Positions 53,700 to 64,000 of a DNA stretch of 64,000 nucleotides are shown in pieces; the stretch's first letter is position 1, and each line of letters starts with the position of its first letter. The notes under the pieces were generated by a model. The model saw only the letters and a program-made list of their open reading frames with translations. It did not search any database and was not told the DNA's origin. This DNA is from Whitmania pigra (Eukaryota; Annelida; Clitellata; Hirudinida; Haemopidae): contig JAJTWR010000021.1 in assembly GCA_021613335.1 (NCBI GenBank), forward strand, positions 1,413,501 to 1,477,500, in the 5' to 3' direction. Both the position numbers and the translations under genes were made by a program.

Positions 53700-55427
53700 T
53701 CATGAATTATTGAAAGTGTTTTTTGTGCGTCCTCTTTGGCCCTTTCGTCTGTGTTTTCTCCAGGTACTATGCTTGAAAAATTTCCAGATCTTATATGTCT
53801 CCTGTAACACCTTAATGGATATCCACATAAGAAGTCTTCTTGTGACCCCATGTGCTTTCCAAAACTCCCAGGACTTCAAAGACACCGCGCCCCTCCAATT
53901 CAATATGAGAGCTGTGATCAGCCCTTTCTGTTTCTCCACATTGGCAATCGGATTGTTTTGCTCCATCCATCTATGAATATCAGGTTTGTCATATTTGTTC
54001 ACCTTGAATTCATGCCATCGGTCTAGTCCCATTGTATCTTTAATAATCGCCACATCGCAAACGATGTATTCTGTCTTATTCCAAGCGCAAAGATCTGGAA
54101 TTCTCGTTCCTAGTACCGTTGGGATTCTGGGTTCCAATTTCGTTGCGTATCCCTTCTCCTTCAATCTGCTCTCAAGCATTCTCACTATGGCGTCGTGCCT
54201 TGCGTGGCGTGGACCGTTGGTTCTGTGGCAGTTCTGAATAATGTGGCCCAGAGACTCGACCTCTTCACAGCCGGCATCGCAAGTAGTGTTGGCCATTGGA
54301 TTTTTTCTTGCCGATCGCAGTTTGTTATGAAGGACCGCAGCACGAACCCTCACGCATTGCATGAACTTCTGGGTTGGCATCCTGTCAATGCCATCAACCA
54401 GCCATTCGCTGGGAACAACAGCACTCATGAAGGACCTTAGGCCATAACCATCCACTGTTTGATAGAGTTGCTCCGCAGCAATCACTTGTCGGAGATTTGA
54501 TGACTCCGCAGTCCCCTTGTTCGGCTGAGGTTTCCCGAATCTTCTCACTTCGCTCATAACAGTTGTGTTGTGATGCAACAATTCCGTAAGGAATTCGTCT
54601 TCGTTATGCTTTGCTTGTTGTATAACTTTGGTCATTCTTTGGATCCTGACATTCGGAATCCAACTTTTCAGCTGGAGAACCCCCAGACCCCCAAACCTGA
54701 CAGGGGCATGTAAAAACGCATTCACTGTGTCTTTTGGCAATCGCAGCCATCTTCTTACTGCACCTCTGATTGCAACGTCGGCCGCTTTGAGGGCCTTAAG
54801 GGAAATTTTGTCAAAGGTGAGCCCGTGAACCAGACTTGGCAACAAGTGCTTCTTCAGAATGAATAATCTCTGACAAGGCTTGAGTGGAGCACGCGAAATG
54901 GAGTGAAGACCCTTCTGAATTCTTTCGCCCAACGAGGAATATTTCATACGTGGTCCTATTTCAACACCTAGATATTTGTAGGTGTCTGTGATGCTGAGAG
55001 CCTTGATTTCCCTTTCCTGCAGTTTCAAGTAAGGTGTGGGATTAACTATCCACTGCTTGCGTTTGCTGATAATTTCGGTTCTCATCGAGGCACATTTTCC
55101 TGGATTCATGATGAGACCGACTTTAGCCATTTCTGTCTCCAGTTGTCTCAGCATCATTTGCATTCCAATGTCGGTTGAGGACAGCAGAAGGAGATCATCT
55201 GCGAAGGCAACATAATTACACTTCTGTGACCCAGATCCTGCGGTGACGCCGATAGAACTGTCCATGTTGCTCATGAACATGTCAACGACCGCGTTGAAAA
55301 GCATAGGAGACATTGGGTCTCCCTGTCTCACTCCTCTACTAACCGGAATTGCCTCACTGAGTCCTTTCTCCATTTTCATGTAAACTTTGCTGTTGCTGTA
55401 CAAGCTCGTCAGGTATTTGGTCAGCAT
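53700..55427 (-). pseudogene. copy A ORF, C-terminal part: reverse transcriptase, CCHC and endonuclease
   Basis: 575 codons. Reverse transcriptase motifs include RGVRQGDPMSPMLFN and the active site YVAFADDLLLL; a thumb region follows, then the CCHC motif C-x3-C-x7-H-x4-C (CDAGCEEVESLGHIIQNC). The restriction-like endonuclease has RIPDLCAW and YIVCDVAI, the PD...D core. It is out of frame with the preceding part by one base at a run of eight G (about 55427-55434 on the plus strand). It would be read as one protein with the next two segments if that run were seven. Confidence 0.88.
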
Positions 55428-56931
55428 TGGGGGGGGTGCCGAGGCGCCGAACGGCTATCAGGATGGAATGATGGCTCACTGAATCGAAAGCCTTTGCCAC
55501 GTCTACAAAGGTCATGTTCAATTTTTTCCTTTCCTGTCTTTTTTTATCGATTAGTGCTTTGACAAACCACACGTTATCACCGAGACCATCGCCGTTTCTG
55601 AACGCTTTTTGTCGAGCAGATATTGGCCAAAACTGCAGCATTCTTTTGTTGATTATCCGATGAAATAATCGGCTCATGATGGGACTGACAGTTATGGGCC
55701 TAAATTCATTCGGGGCGGATGGCTCTTTGACTTTCGGAATGCAACTGACGATTCCCTCCTTGAATGGAGATGGAGGGAGACCAACAAACATCCATAACGT
55801 CATGTGAACAGCGCAATCAATAAATTTAATCCCTTCGAGATGTTTTTTCTTCATTCCATCCAGTCCTGGAGCGGCATCTTTCAAACCCTTCCAAGCTATT
55901 TTGACCTCACCGCATGTTATTGGAGCCTCCAAATCATAACATGGTCCCGTTACTGGTGCCACGGGTCTTTCATCTCTGACCGATTCACTAGAAAACACCT
56001 GTCGCCAATACTCGACCAACTTATCGTGAGGAAATGGTTTCTGTTCTTCTCCATAATCCTCATTGAGAACCGACTGTGAACCCTTCGTTGGGTTCTTTTT
56101 CATCAGGGTTTGAAGCTTCTTTCTTTGTTTTTGTCGATCTTGAGTTCTCAATTCTCTCTTGGTTGGTCTTGTCTTGGTCACGAGAAATGTCCTGTTACCT
56201 CCTTGGTTATTGTTTTCTTTTCTATTCTGGCGGATCAGTTTTTTCTTTTCGCGACCTCGGGTTGGTCGAACATTCCTCGCTTTGCTACTTTTCATCAGGC
56301 CCCCAATCCACACCAGGTACTCACTGTCTATCAAAATTTGCTTTGTTTCTGTTGGTGTTGATTGGTTCAACAGGCAAGACAATTCCTCAGCCGAAAGATT
56401 TAATAGCTGGTAGTTGCCAATCACAAATTGTTTTAAACATAAGCCGCTACCAACATCGTCTGTCTCCTGCACATCCGGAATGGGATTAATCAATATTTTG
56501 GTCTGATTACGTGATTCCGTTGTTCTTTCTAATATAAAGTCGTTGTAGAAGGTTCGGTATTGCTGTTTATTTCTAACCCTCCTGATACTATTCACCGACA
56601 TGTTTGGCAGATGTTGGTGCAGAGACACGTTTATTCGTTTCTTTTCATTCGATTTTAACTTCCATTCTGCCTCCGCTATCTGAGTCCAAACGACTGTGTC
56701 CTGTGAGGGAGGAATCACACTAACAAGGGCATCGTTTGTAAAGTCAGCACCATCTTCTGCAACGTCCTTCATTTTCCCTTCTCGTCGATTCTGAAGTAGT
56801 TTTCTGTAAATTTCTTGTCTTCTATGACACTTTACAGCCTCCAATGTGCGGTGTTGAAATCTCTTGTGAGCCTCCACATTGATATTCTTACAACCATTTT
56901 CAATCAGCTCCAGTTCAATTTCTGCCAGCAT
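55354..56931 (-). pseudogene. copy A ORF, central part: linker and N-terminal half of reverse transcriptase
   Basis: 525 codons in a frame that overlaps the C-terminal segment. A long basic region (KKKLIRQNRKENNNQGG) precedes reverse transcriptase motifs: AAPGLDGMKKKHL, FRPITVSPIMSRLFHRIINK and the first catalytic Asp in MTFVDVAKAFDSVSH. Its first codons are contiguous, after removal of the gypsy element and one 5-bp duplication, with the segment at 61490-61751. Confidence 0.88.
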
Positions 56932-56934
56932 GTT
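56930..56934 (+). repeat. 5-bp target-site duplication, left (ATGTT)
   Basis: Directly precedes the left LTR; repeated at 61489-61493. Confidence 0.9.
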
Positions 56935-57047
56935 TGTAATGTTGTAACGATAGGGGATCTTTGTTTATATGGCGGCGTTGAAGTGCGGAAAATAAAAAGG
57001 AACGGTTGTTGGTTTTTCACGAACAAATTAAACGATAGAACATCACA
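56935..57047 (+). repeat. left (5') LTR of the gypsy element
   Basis: 113 bp, TG...CA ends, identical by eye to the right LTR. Contains an AATAAA-type signal in the middle. Confidence 0.95.
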
Positions 57048-57208
57048 TTGGCGACGAGAATTTCGAAACGGACCTTCGCAAATAGTTTGCACCAATTTTT
57101 ATCGACAAAAATCGGAAGTTTGTTCATTTTGGATAGACGCTGTTGTCTGGCCTCCGAGCGTTATCGAAGTCATCGAAAGCTACTATCGATAACACCATTA
57201 TCTAATCC

Positions 57209-60200
57209 ATGGCTGAAGCACTACCAACGTTTCCGTCGTTTGTAGTCTATTCACACGACTCAGCAGGAGTTCGATGGACAAAGTGGGTTTCTCGCTTTCG
57301 CAACCTGATGGTGGCCGTAAATATTGTTGATCGCAAACGTCAAAGAGCTCTCCTACTCCACTACGCGGGTGAGGAAGTCAACGACATCCTTGATACTCTT
57401 CCAGATGCCGAAGCTGCAGAGGGAGAGGATCCGTTCGAAAAGGCTGTCACTGCTCTCAACAAGTTTTTCACACCAAAGCAAAACGTCGAATACCAGATCT
57501 ACACGTTTCGACAATCTAACAACAAAAACAGATGAACCACTAACAGCCTACTACACCCGTTTGAAACAACTGGCAACCTCATGCTCTTTCGACAATGTTG
57601 ATCGTGAGATAAAATCTCAAATCATCCAAGGTTGTTTATCAAGTACACTACGCCGTAAAGCCTTATGTGAACCTGACATGACTCTCACTAAACTCATAGA
57701 TGTTGGTCGTAGTTTAGAACTCTCCGATATCCAAGCAAAAAGTATGGAGAATGAGCATGTTAACAAACTGAGTCTGAATCGCAATAAGCAGATTTGCAAC
57801 AATTCCAAGAAAACAGCTGACGTGAAGTGTCACAACTGTGGTGGCACATGGCCACACGAGGGTGGAAAGACATCGTGTCCGGCGCATGGCAAGTACTGCA
57901 ATTCGTGCAAGAAGCCAAATCATTTTGCGTCACAGTGTCGTTCGAAAGATGGTGCATCACAACAGCCGCCACATCAGCGACATCGCGACAGCATATCACA
58001 TGATAGACCGCAAAGCCGACTGCCGAAAACCCGTCATGGCAAATACCATCGTGTTCGCCGTGTCAATGCCGACAGCAACGGAAGTTCATCTGACAACAGT
58101 GAACATTCATCTGAGCAGAGTCGTTATGTGTATGCACTGAGCGTTCATTCAAATCGATTGGACACCAAAAGAAATCTACCACACTTCTTAGTGAATGTAA
58201 ACAACACTACAATCGATGTCATCGCAGACTCAGGAGCAAGTGTAAGCATCATGAGCCAACTCGATTTTTCTAAAATTAAACCTGTACCTCAGCTGCACAG
58301 CAACTACAAACAAGTATTTGCATACTGTTCGCAAAGCCCTCTCAAGGTGCTAGGGACTTTTCGTGCTGTGGTTAGATATAAAGACAGAAAGTCAGACACA
58401 CTGTTCTACGTCATTGATAGCAAGGAAGGTTCTCTCCTAAGCTGGGAAGTATCTCAAGCACTACACCTACTGCACGTCGTGAAACCGATTGGTGAACGTA
58501 CGACATCCACCGATCAGATCGTCAATGAACTCGTCACAGAATATGCTGATTTATTTCGTGGTGTCGGTAAGCTGAAGGACTTCCAAGTCAAACTACACAT
58601 CGACAACGCCGTACAACCAGTCGCGCAGCCTCATCGTCGGGTGCCATTCCATGTTCGTCAACAGTTAGAAGATCAACTCAAGCATGACGAAGAGCTCGAC
58701 ATCATCGAAATGACAGAAGGAGCTACTCCGTGGGTGAGTCCAGTCGTCGTCGTACCCCAACCTAAGAGTGAAACTGGCCAAAAACGTGTGTGTGTAGATA
58801 TGCGCCAAGCTAACACAGCAATCAAACGTGAAAGACACATTACGCCTACTATAAATGAACTGATCAGTGATCTAAATGGTGCAACAGTTTTCTCAAAATT
58901 GGATTTAAATCAAGGATATAATCAACTTGAACTTGCACCTGAATCACGTTACATTACAACATTCTCCACGCATGTTGGTCTGCGTCGATACAAACGTCTC
59001 AATTTCGGTATTTCATGCGCTGCAGAGATTTTCCAGAATGCAATCCGTGAGACACTCAGTGGATTAACGGGCGCAATAAACATTAGTGACGACATTCTTG
59101 TGTACGGTAGAACCGAGCAGGAGATGTTCAACAATCTGCGTGCCGTGTTTCAACGTCTGAGAGAAAAAGGGCTAACTCTTAACAAGCAGAAATGCGTCTA
59201 TGCGAAGCGCACTCTCGAATTCTTTGGTAACGTATTCACTGAACGTGGCATCATGGCAGACCCGAAGAAGATTCAGTCAATTGTTAACATGAACATGCCA
59301 ACCAATGCATCTGAAGTCCGCAGTCTACTCGGTATGACTAATTATTGTGCTCGTTTCATACCAAACTATGCTACAGTTTCCGAGCCACTACGTAGACTAA
59401 ACGACAGGACAGGACACACCATGGCAGTGGACCAATGAGCAAGAATCTGCACTCGCACAACTCAAACAGAAACTATGCAATGCTCCCATAATGTCGTATT
59501 TTGACTCTGACAAGAAAAACAGAAATACACACTGATGCTAGTCCAGTCGGACTCGGCGCCATCTTGATTCAACGTGGAAATAACAACGAAGAACATATCA
59601 TCGCTTACGCCAGTAGATCGTTGACTGATGTCGAACAACGATACTCACAGACAGAACGAGAAGCACTCGCAGTCGTTTGGTCTTGTGAACATTTTCATAT
59701 ATACATCCATGGCAAGCCAGTGACCATTCATACTGATCACAAGCCATTAGTCAGTCTGTACAACAATCCAAAATGCAAGCCGCCAGCACGCATCGAGCGT
59801 TGGGCACTACGCCTTCAACCATATGAGACAACCATCATCTACAGACCAGGTCATGACAATCCAGCCGACTATCTATCACGACATCCAACTTTGTCAAGTG
59901 ACCGATCGAGTCGTGAAGAACAAATCGCCGAAGAGTACGTCAACTACCTCGTGGGTCATGCAGTACCGAAAGCTATGACTCGCATTGAAATTGCCACTGC
60001 GACCGTCAAAGACAAGACCACCGCTCGCTGTCATCGATGCGATCCGTACAAACGATTGGTCACACATCGCTAACATAAACACTAACGAGTTTGACACGTT
60101 CGCTAGAATGCGTGCTGAACTGTGTGTCAGTGGAGACAATATACTACTACGCAATAGCCGCATAGTTATTCCAGAGTCACTGAGGGAACGTGCAGTCAAT

Positions 60201-61343
60201 CTCGCACATCAAGGACATCAAGGCATTGTCAAAACCAAAGCTTTGATTAGGGAAAAAGTCTGGTTTCCTGGGATCGACCGTTTGGAGGAAGAACGCGTCA
60301 AAGCATGCATTGCCTGCCAAATCGCCGTCGTCGCAACCCCGCATCGTGAACCACTACAAATGACCCAACTACCGTCATCACCCTGGAGTGAATTGAGTAT
60401 TGATTTTGCTCAGTTAACAACTGGTGACTACCTACTCGTGGTCATTGATGACTATTCACGATTTCCTGTGGTTGAAATTGTTCAGTCAACCCAGCAGCCA
60501 GCCAGCGTGATACCAAAACTTGATCGCATCCTATCAGAATTTGGTTCGTGTGACATTCTGAAGTCGGATAATGGACCCCCCTTCAATGGTTTTGAATTCA
60601 CCCGTTTTGCTGAATATATGGGTTTCAAGCATCGAAAGATAACTCCGCTATGGCCGCGTGCCAATGGTGAGGTCGAACGATTTGTGAAGACATTAAAGAA
60701 GGTTATCAAGACAGCGCAACTCGAACACAAGAATTGGTGTCAAGAACTGAACATCTTTCTTCGTCAGTATCGTGCCACGCCTCACAGCACAACTGGTCGT
60801 CCTCCTGCGACAATGCTGTTTGGACGTCCCTTCAAAACAACTCTACCATCAACAGAATCATCTACAGTCACTGATACACAAGGCGATAGAAAATTTCGTG
60901 AGCGAGATGCTCTCATGAAGTCGAAGATGAAGGACTACGCTGACAACAAGTCCTATGTCAAACCTTCATCAATCAGCGTGGGTGACACGGTCATTGTGAA
61001 ACAACCAATCACACACAACAGATCACTCACACCGTACATGCCAGTACCACACACAGTTACGTCAAAGAACCACTCGATGATCACTGCTACACGCAACACT
61101 GACGGACAATCAGTCACCCGCAACTCGTCACTCTTCAAAGGAATAGACAACCGCTTGTCGGGTTATGCAAAATTCAAGGAACCATCCGAAGACGTGGTGG
61201 AAGGTGATGTTACATCCAGTGACGTCATGCCGCAAACTGCTCCGGAAGGCGAGTACAGCACACAGCAAGATCAGAACGTTGTACGCCGCTCCAAGCGTGA
61301 ACATAAACTGCCTGCCCGCTTTGCAGACTATGTTGTGAACTAA
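57209..61343 (+). pseudogene. gypsy gag-pol with several frameshifts
   Basis: Domains in order: gag from ATG 57209; two zinc knuckles (first starts CHNCGG, second CNSCKKPNHFASQC, about 57830-57940); aspartic protease with DSGAS (about 58230); reverse transcriptase with NISDDILVYG, an SDD variant of YxDD (about 59080); RNase H with TDAS and a conserved Glu/Asp pattern (59520-59880); integrase with an HHCC finger (AHQGHQ ... CIACQ) and DDE core (SIDF, SDNGPPF, NGEVERF). A basic tail ends at 61343. Frame changes occur near 57515, 59420, 59510 and 60010-60035. At least two are at A-runs (AACAAAAAC, AAGAAAAAC). As given, the copy cannot make full pol. Confidence 0.93.
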
Positions 61344-61375
61344 TATTTGACTAGGTTTTCCAAAAAGGGGAGGGA

Positions 61376-61488
61376 TGTAATGTTGTAACGATAGGGGATC
61401 TTTGTTTATATGGCGGCGTTGAAGTGCGGAAAATAAAAAGGAACGGTTGTTGGTTTTTCACGAACAAATTAAACGATAGAACATCACA
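61376..61488 (+). repeat. right (3') LTR of the gypsy element
   Basis: 113 bp, identical by eye to the left LTR; preceded by a polypurine tract at 61362-61375. Confidence 0.95.
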
Positions 61489-61493
61489 ATGTT
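61489..61493 (+). repeat. 5-bp target-site duplication, right (ATGTT)
   Basis: Matches 56930-56934. Confidence 0.9.
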
Positions 61494-61751
61494 GGATTCC
61501 TCTGTTGACCACAAACATTTTGAATAAGTTTTTCCGGCTCTTTTTTCGTGATATTCGACGGGATGTTTTTGGTTCTGATGCAACTTTAGTCCTTTGGTTG
61601 TCTTAAATGAAGCCAAGCAATATTCACATTTCACTGAATCTTGAATTTCAGGATTTGGTTCTGAACTCTTCTGCGAGTCTTCTACCTTGACGACGACCTG
61701 TCTTGACCTCAGATTACGCACAATAACATTAGAACCGGTTTTGATAGACAT
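61490..61751 (-). pseudogene. copy A ORF, N-terminal part with C2H2 zinc finger
   Basis: Starts at ATG 61751. Contains one C2H2 finger, C-x2-C-x12-H-x4-H (CEYCLASFKTTKGLKLH...H), typical of the N-terminus of R2/R4-type elements, where it takes part in target DNA binding. The frame is cut by the gypsy insertion after the codons for EESN. Confidence 0.85.
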
Positions 61752-62001
61752 TATTTAGGGAGGAAATAGTCGGTTTGAAGACAAAAATCCGAAGATTCTC
61801 AGCGGACGAAAACGTTAACGTTGTAAGTTTTGTCTTCAAATTTTCCCCGTTTCAACGAGTAGTTTCACCTTTTAACGAATGAAAGGTAGGGGACACGAAA
61901 AAACGAGATAATTAAGCTAAACCAGTGTATTTTCTAGCGATATTTTCACAAAAACAACGCACGAGAAACAAACCGGCCGCACCTCAGCTCTCTCGCTCGA
62001 A

Positions 62002-62025
62002 ACTACTACTACTACTACTACTACT
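62002..62025. repeat. (ACT)8 triplet array between copies A and B
   Basis: Lies between the 5' end of copy A and the 3' end of copy B; read on the element strand it is (TAG)n. Confidence 0.95.
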
Positions 62026-62731
62026 TTTCAAAGATTTTATTTAGCCCTCTGACACTTTCTAGAACCATCATCAAAAAAAAACATCACCCGAATATTTAAA
62101 GTCCTCATACGGGTCAGGGATCACCCAAGGACCATAATATAAATATTTTGAGTTCGAATAGAAGTATTGAAATGGTTAAATAAATTTTCGAAATATTGTC
62201 ATGAATTATTGAAAGTGTTTTTTGTGCGTCCTCTTTGGCCCTTTCGTCTGTGTTTTCTCCAGGTACTATGCTTGAAAAATTTCCAGATTTATATGTCTCC
62301 TGTAACACCTTAATGGATATCCACATAAGAAGTTCTTCTTGTGACCCCATGTGCTTTCCAAAAACCCAGGACTTCAAAGACACCGGCTCTCCAATTCAAT
62401 ATGAGAGCTGTGATCAGCCTTTCTGTTTCTCCACATTGGCAATCGGATGTTTGTCCATCCATCTATGAATATCAGGTTTGTCATATTTGTTCACCTTGAA
62501 TCATGCATCGGTCTAGTCCCATTGTATCTTTTAAATAATCGCACATTCGCAAACGATGTTATTCTGTTCTTATTCCGAGCGCAAAGATCTGGAATTCTCG
62601 TTCTAGTACCGTTGGTATTCTGGGTCCACGTCGTTGCGTATCCCTTCTCCTTTCCAATCTGCTTCAAGCATTCTCACTATGGCGTCGGCCTTGCGTGGCG
62701 CGGACGTTGGTTCTGTTGGCAGTTCTGAATA
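62026..62731 (-). mobile_element. Dong/R4-like copy B, 5'-truncated and indel-rich
   Basis: Corresponds to copy A 53527-54240: the 3' UTR and the endonuclease end. Relative to A and C it has many single-base gains and losses (for example around 62287, 62332, 62360 and 62385), so no long frame survives. It stops at GTTCTGAATA, then two ACT triplets lead into copy C. Confidence 0.9.
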
Positions 62732-62737
62732 ACTACT

Positions 62738-64000
62738 TTTCAAAGATTTTATTTAGCCCTCTGACACTTTCTAGAACCATCATCAAAAAAAAAACATCAC
62801 CCGAATATTTAAAGTCCTCATACGGGTCAGGGATCACCCAAGGACCATAATATAAATATTTTGAGTTCGAATAGAAGTATTGAAATGGTTAAATAATTTT
62901 CGAAATATTGTCATGAATTATTGAAAGTGTTTTTTGTGCGTCCTCTTTGGCCCTTTCGTCTGTGTTTTCTCCAGGTACTATGCTTGAAAAATTTCCAGAT
63001 CTTATATGTCTCCTGTAACACCTTAATGGATATCCACATAAGAAGTCTTCTTGTGACCCCATGTGCTTTCCAAAACTCCCAGGACTTCAAAGACACCGCG
63101 CCTCTCCAATTCAATATGAGAGCTGTGATCAGCCCTTTCTGTTTCTCCACATTGGCAATCGGATTGTTTTGCTCCATCCATCTATGAATATCAGGTTTGT
63201 CATATTTGTTCACCTTGAATTCATGCCATCGGTCTAGTCCCATTGTATCTTTAATAATCGCCACATCGCAAACGATGTATTCTGTCTTATTCCAAGCGCA
63301 AAGATCTGGAATTCTCGTTCCTAGTACCGTTGGGATTCTGGGTTCCAATTTCGTTGCGTATCCCTTCTCCTTCAATCTGCTCTCAAGCATTCTCACTATG
63401 GCGTCGTGCCTTGCGTGGCGCGGACCGTTGGTTCTGTGGCAGTTCTGAATAATGTGGCCCAGAGACTCGACCTCTTCACAGCCGGCATCGCAAGTAGTGT
63501 TGGCCATTGGATTTTTTCTTGCCGATCGCAGTTTGTTATGAAGGACCGCAGCACGAACCCTCACGCATTGCATGAACTTCTGGGTTGGCATCCTGTCAAT
63601 GCCATCAACCAGCCATTCGCTGGGAACAACAGCACTCATGAAAGGACCTTAGGCCATAACCATCCACTGTTTGATAGAGTTGCTCCGCAGCAATCACTTG
63701 TCGGAGATTTGATGACTCCGCAGTCCCCTTGTTCGGCTGAGGTTTCCCGAATCTTCTCACTTCGCTCATAACAGTTGTGTTGTGATGCAACAATTCCGTA
63801 AGGAATTCGTCTTCGTTATGCTTTGCTTGTTGTATAACTTTGGTCATTCTTTGGATCCTGACATTCGGAATCCAACTTTTCAGCTGGAGAACCCCCAGAC
63901 CCCCAAACCTGACAGGGGCATGTAAAAACGCATTCACTGTGTCTTTTGGCAATCGCAGCCATCTTCTTACTGCACCTCTGATTGCAACGTCGGCCGCTTT
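62738..64000 (-). mobile_element. Dong/R4-like copy C, continues beyond the window
   Basis: Nearly identical to copy A (53527-54790). The endonuclease and CCHC region is open from 63639 to 62911. An extra A near 63641 (CATGAAAGGACC against CATGAAGGACC in A) puts the upstream part (63952-63605) in another frame. The 5' part is cut by the window edge. Confidence 0.92.

Larger units (their letters stand above)
56935..61488 (+). mobile_element. Ty3/gypsy LTR retrotransposon (mag-like), 4554 bp
   Basis: Complete structure: 113-bp LTRs (56935-57047, 61376-61488) starting TGTAATG and ending ATCACA; primer-binding site TGGCGACGAG (57049-57058), complementary to the 3' end of tRNA-Ser(GCT); gag-pol region 57209-61343; polypurine tract AAAAAGGGGAGGGA just before the right LTR; 5-bp duplication ATGTT. 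The two LTRs look identical, so the insertion is recent. Very short LTRs, a tRNA-Ser primer and two zinc knuckles fit the mag clade; that assignment is inference. No envelope gene seen. Confidence 0.95.
53527..62001 (-). mobile_element. Dong/R4-like non-LTR retrotransposon, copy A (split by a gypsy element)
   Basis: A target-primed retroelement with one long ORF. Without the inserted LTR element it is about 3.9 kb: 5' UTR 61752-62001, ORF 61751 to 53700, 3' UTR to 53527. The ORF order (C2H2 finger, reverse transcriptase, CCHC, restriction-like endonuclease) is that of the R2/R4/NeSL group rather than APE-type LINEs. Both ends abut triplet arrays (TTA at the 3' end, TAG at the 5' end). Among known elements of this group, Dong (R4 clade) targets TAA repeats; the clade assignment here is inference from that and needs a tree. 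Two more copies (B, C) follow in the same orientation. Confidence 0.85.

Noticed and set aside
56076..56489. Plus-strand open frames of 83-137 codons across the retroelement
   Set aside because: Antisense shadows of the Dong/R4-like ORF, as are the plus-strand frames at 53668-54828 and 62921-63771.

Overview
The window is nuclear DNA of an invertebrate animal. It is AT-rich, with spliced genes (GT-AG introns of about 50 bp to over 1 kb), TATA-type promoters, a eukaryotic tRNA gene, long (TTA)n microsatellites, tRNA-derived SINEs and several classes of transposable element. A SIX3/6 homeobox gene and a single-pass receptor guanylate cyclase point to a bilaterian or close relative. The phylum could not be fixed from sequence alone.

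Layout. 1-9 kb: one minus-strand first exon with an Eh1-like repressor motif, a (TTA)n array, and a cluster of tRNA-derived SINEs carried on a ~1 kb tandem duplication. 9.0-10.7 kb: an intact ribose-phosphate pyrophosphokinase gene. 10.9 kb: tRNA-Gly(CCC). 12.6-19.7 kb: a 16-exon PPP4R3 (SMEK/falafel) gene. 20.8-21.7 kb: a broken NSUN3/4-type m5C RNA methyltransferase. 22.4-25.8 kb: an unidentified gene of about 14 exons on the minus strand. 26.3-28.9 kb: transposon debris (hAT-like end, CR1/L2-type LINE tail) and a compound microsatellite. 29.8-31.6 kb: a two-RRM hnRNP. 36.6-38.8 kb: a SIX3/6 gene on the minus strand in a large gene-poor region (31.6-48.2 kb) with a MITE, a (AAT)n array and a dead hAT transposase. 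48.2-53.1 kb: the 3' two thirds of a membrane guanylate cyclase on the minus strand, with a foldback element nested inside an older DNA transposon in one intron.

53.2-64.0 kb is a retrotransposon nest. Three same-orientation copies (A, B, C) of a restriction-like-endonuclease non-LTR element (Dong/R4-like) are joined head to tail through short TAG/TTA triplet arrays, which look like the insertion target. A Ty3/gypsy element with identical 113-bp LTRs and a 5-bp target duplication sits inside the copy A reading frame. The guanylate cyclase needs at least one more upstream exon, which is not seen before this nest or in the window, so the nest probably lies in one of its introns.

The host genes have unrelated roles: nucleotide precursor synthesis (PRPS), PP4 targeting (PPP4R3), RNA binding (hnRNP), anterior and eye patterning (SIX3/6) and cGMP signalling (guanylate cyclase). 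No operon-like or pathway clustering is seen. The most unusual content is the microsatellite-seeking tandem retroelement nest, the foldback element with a 9-bp duplication, and the NSUN relic in which all three signature motifs are damaged.
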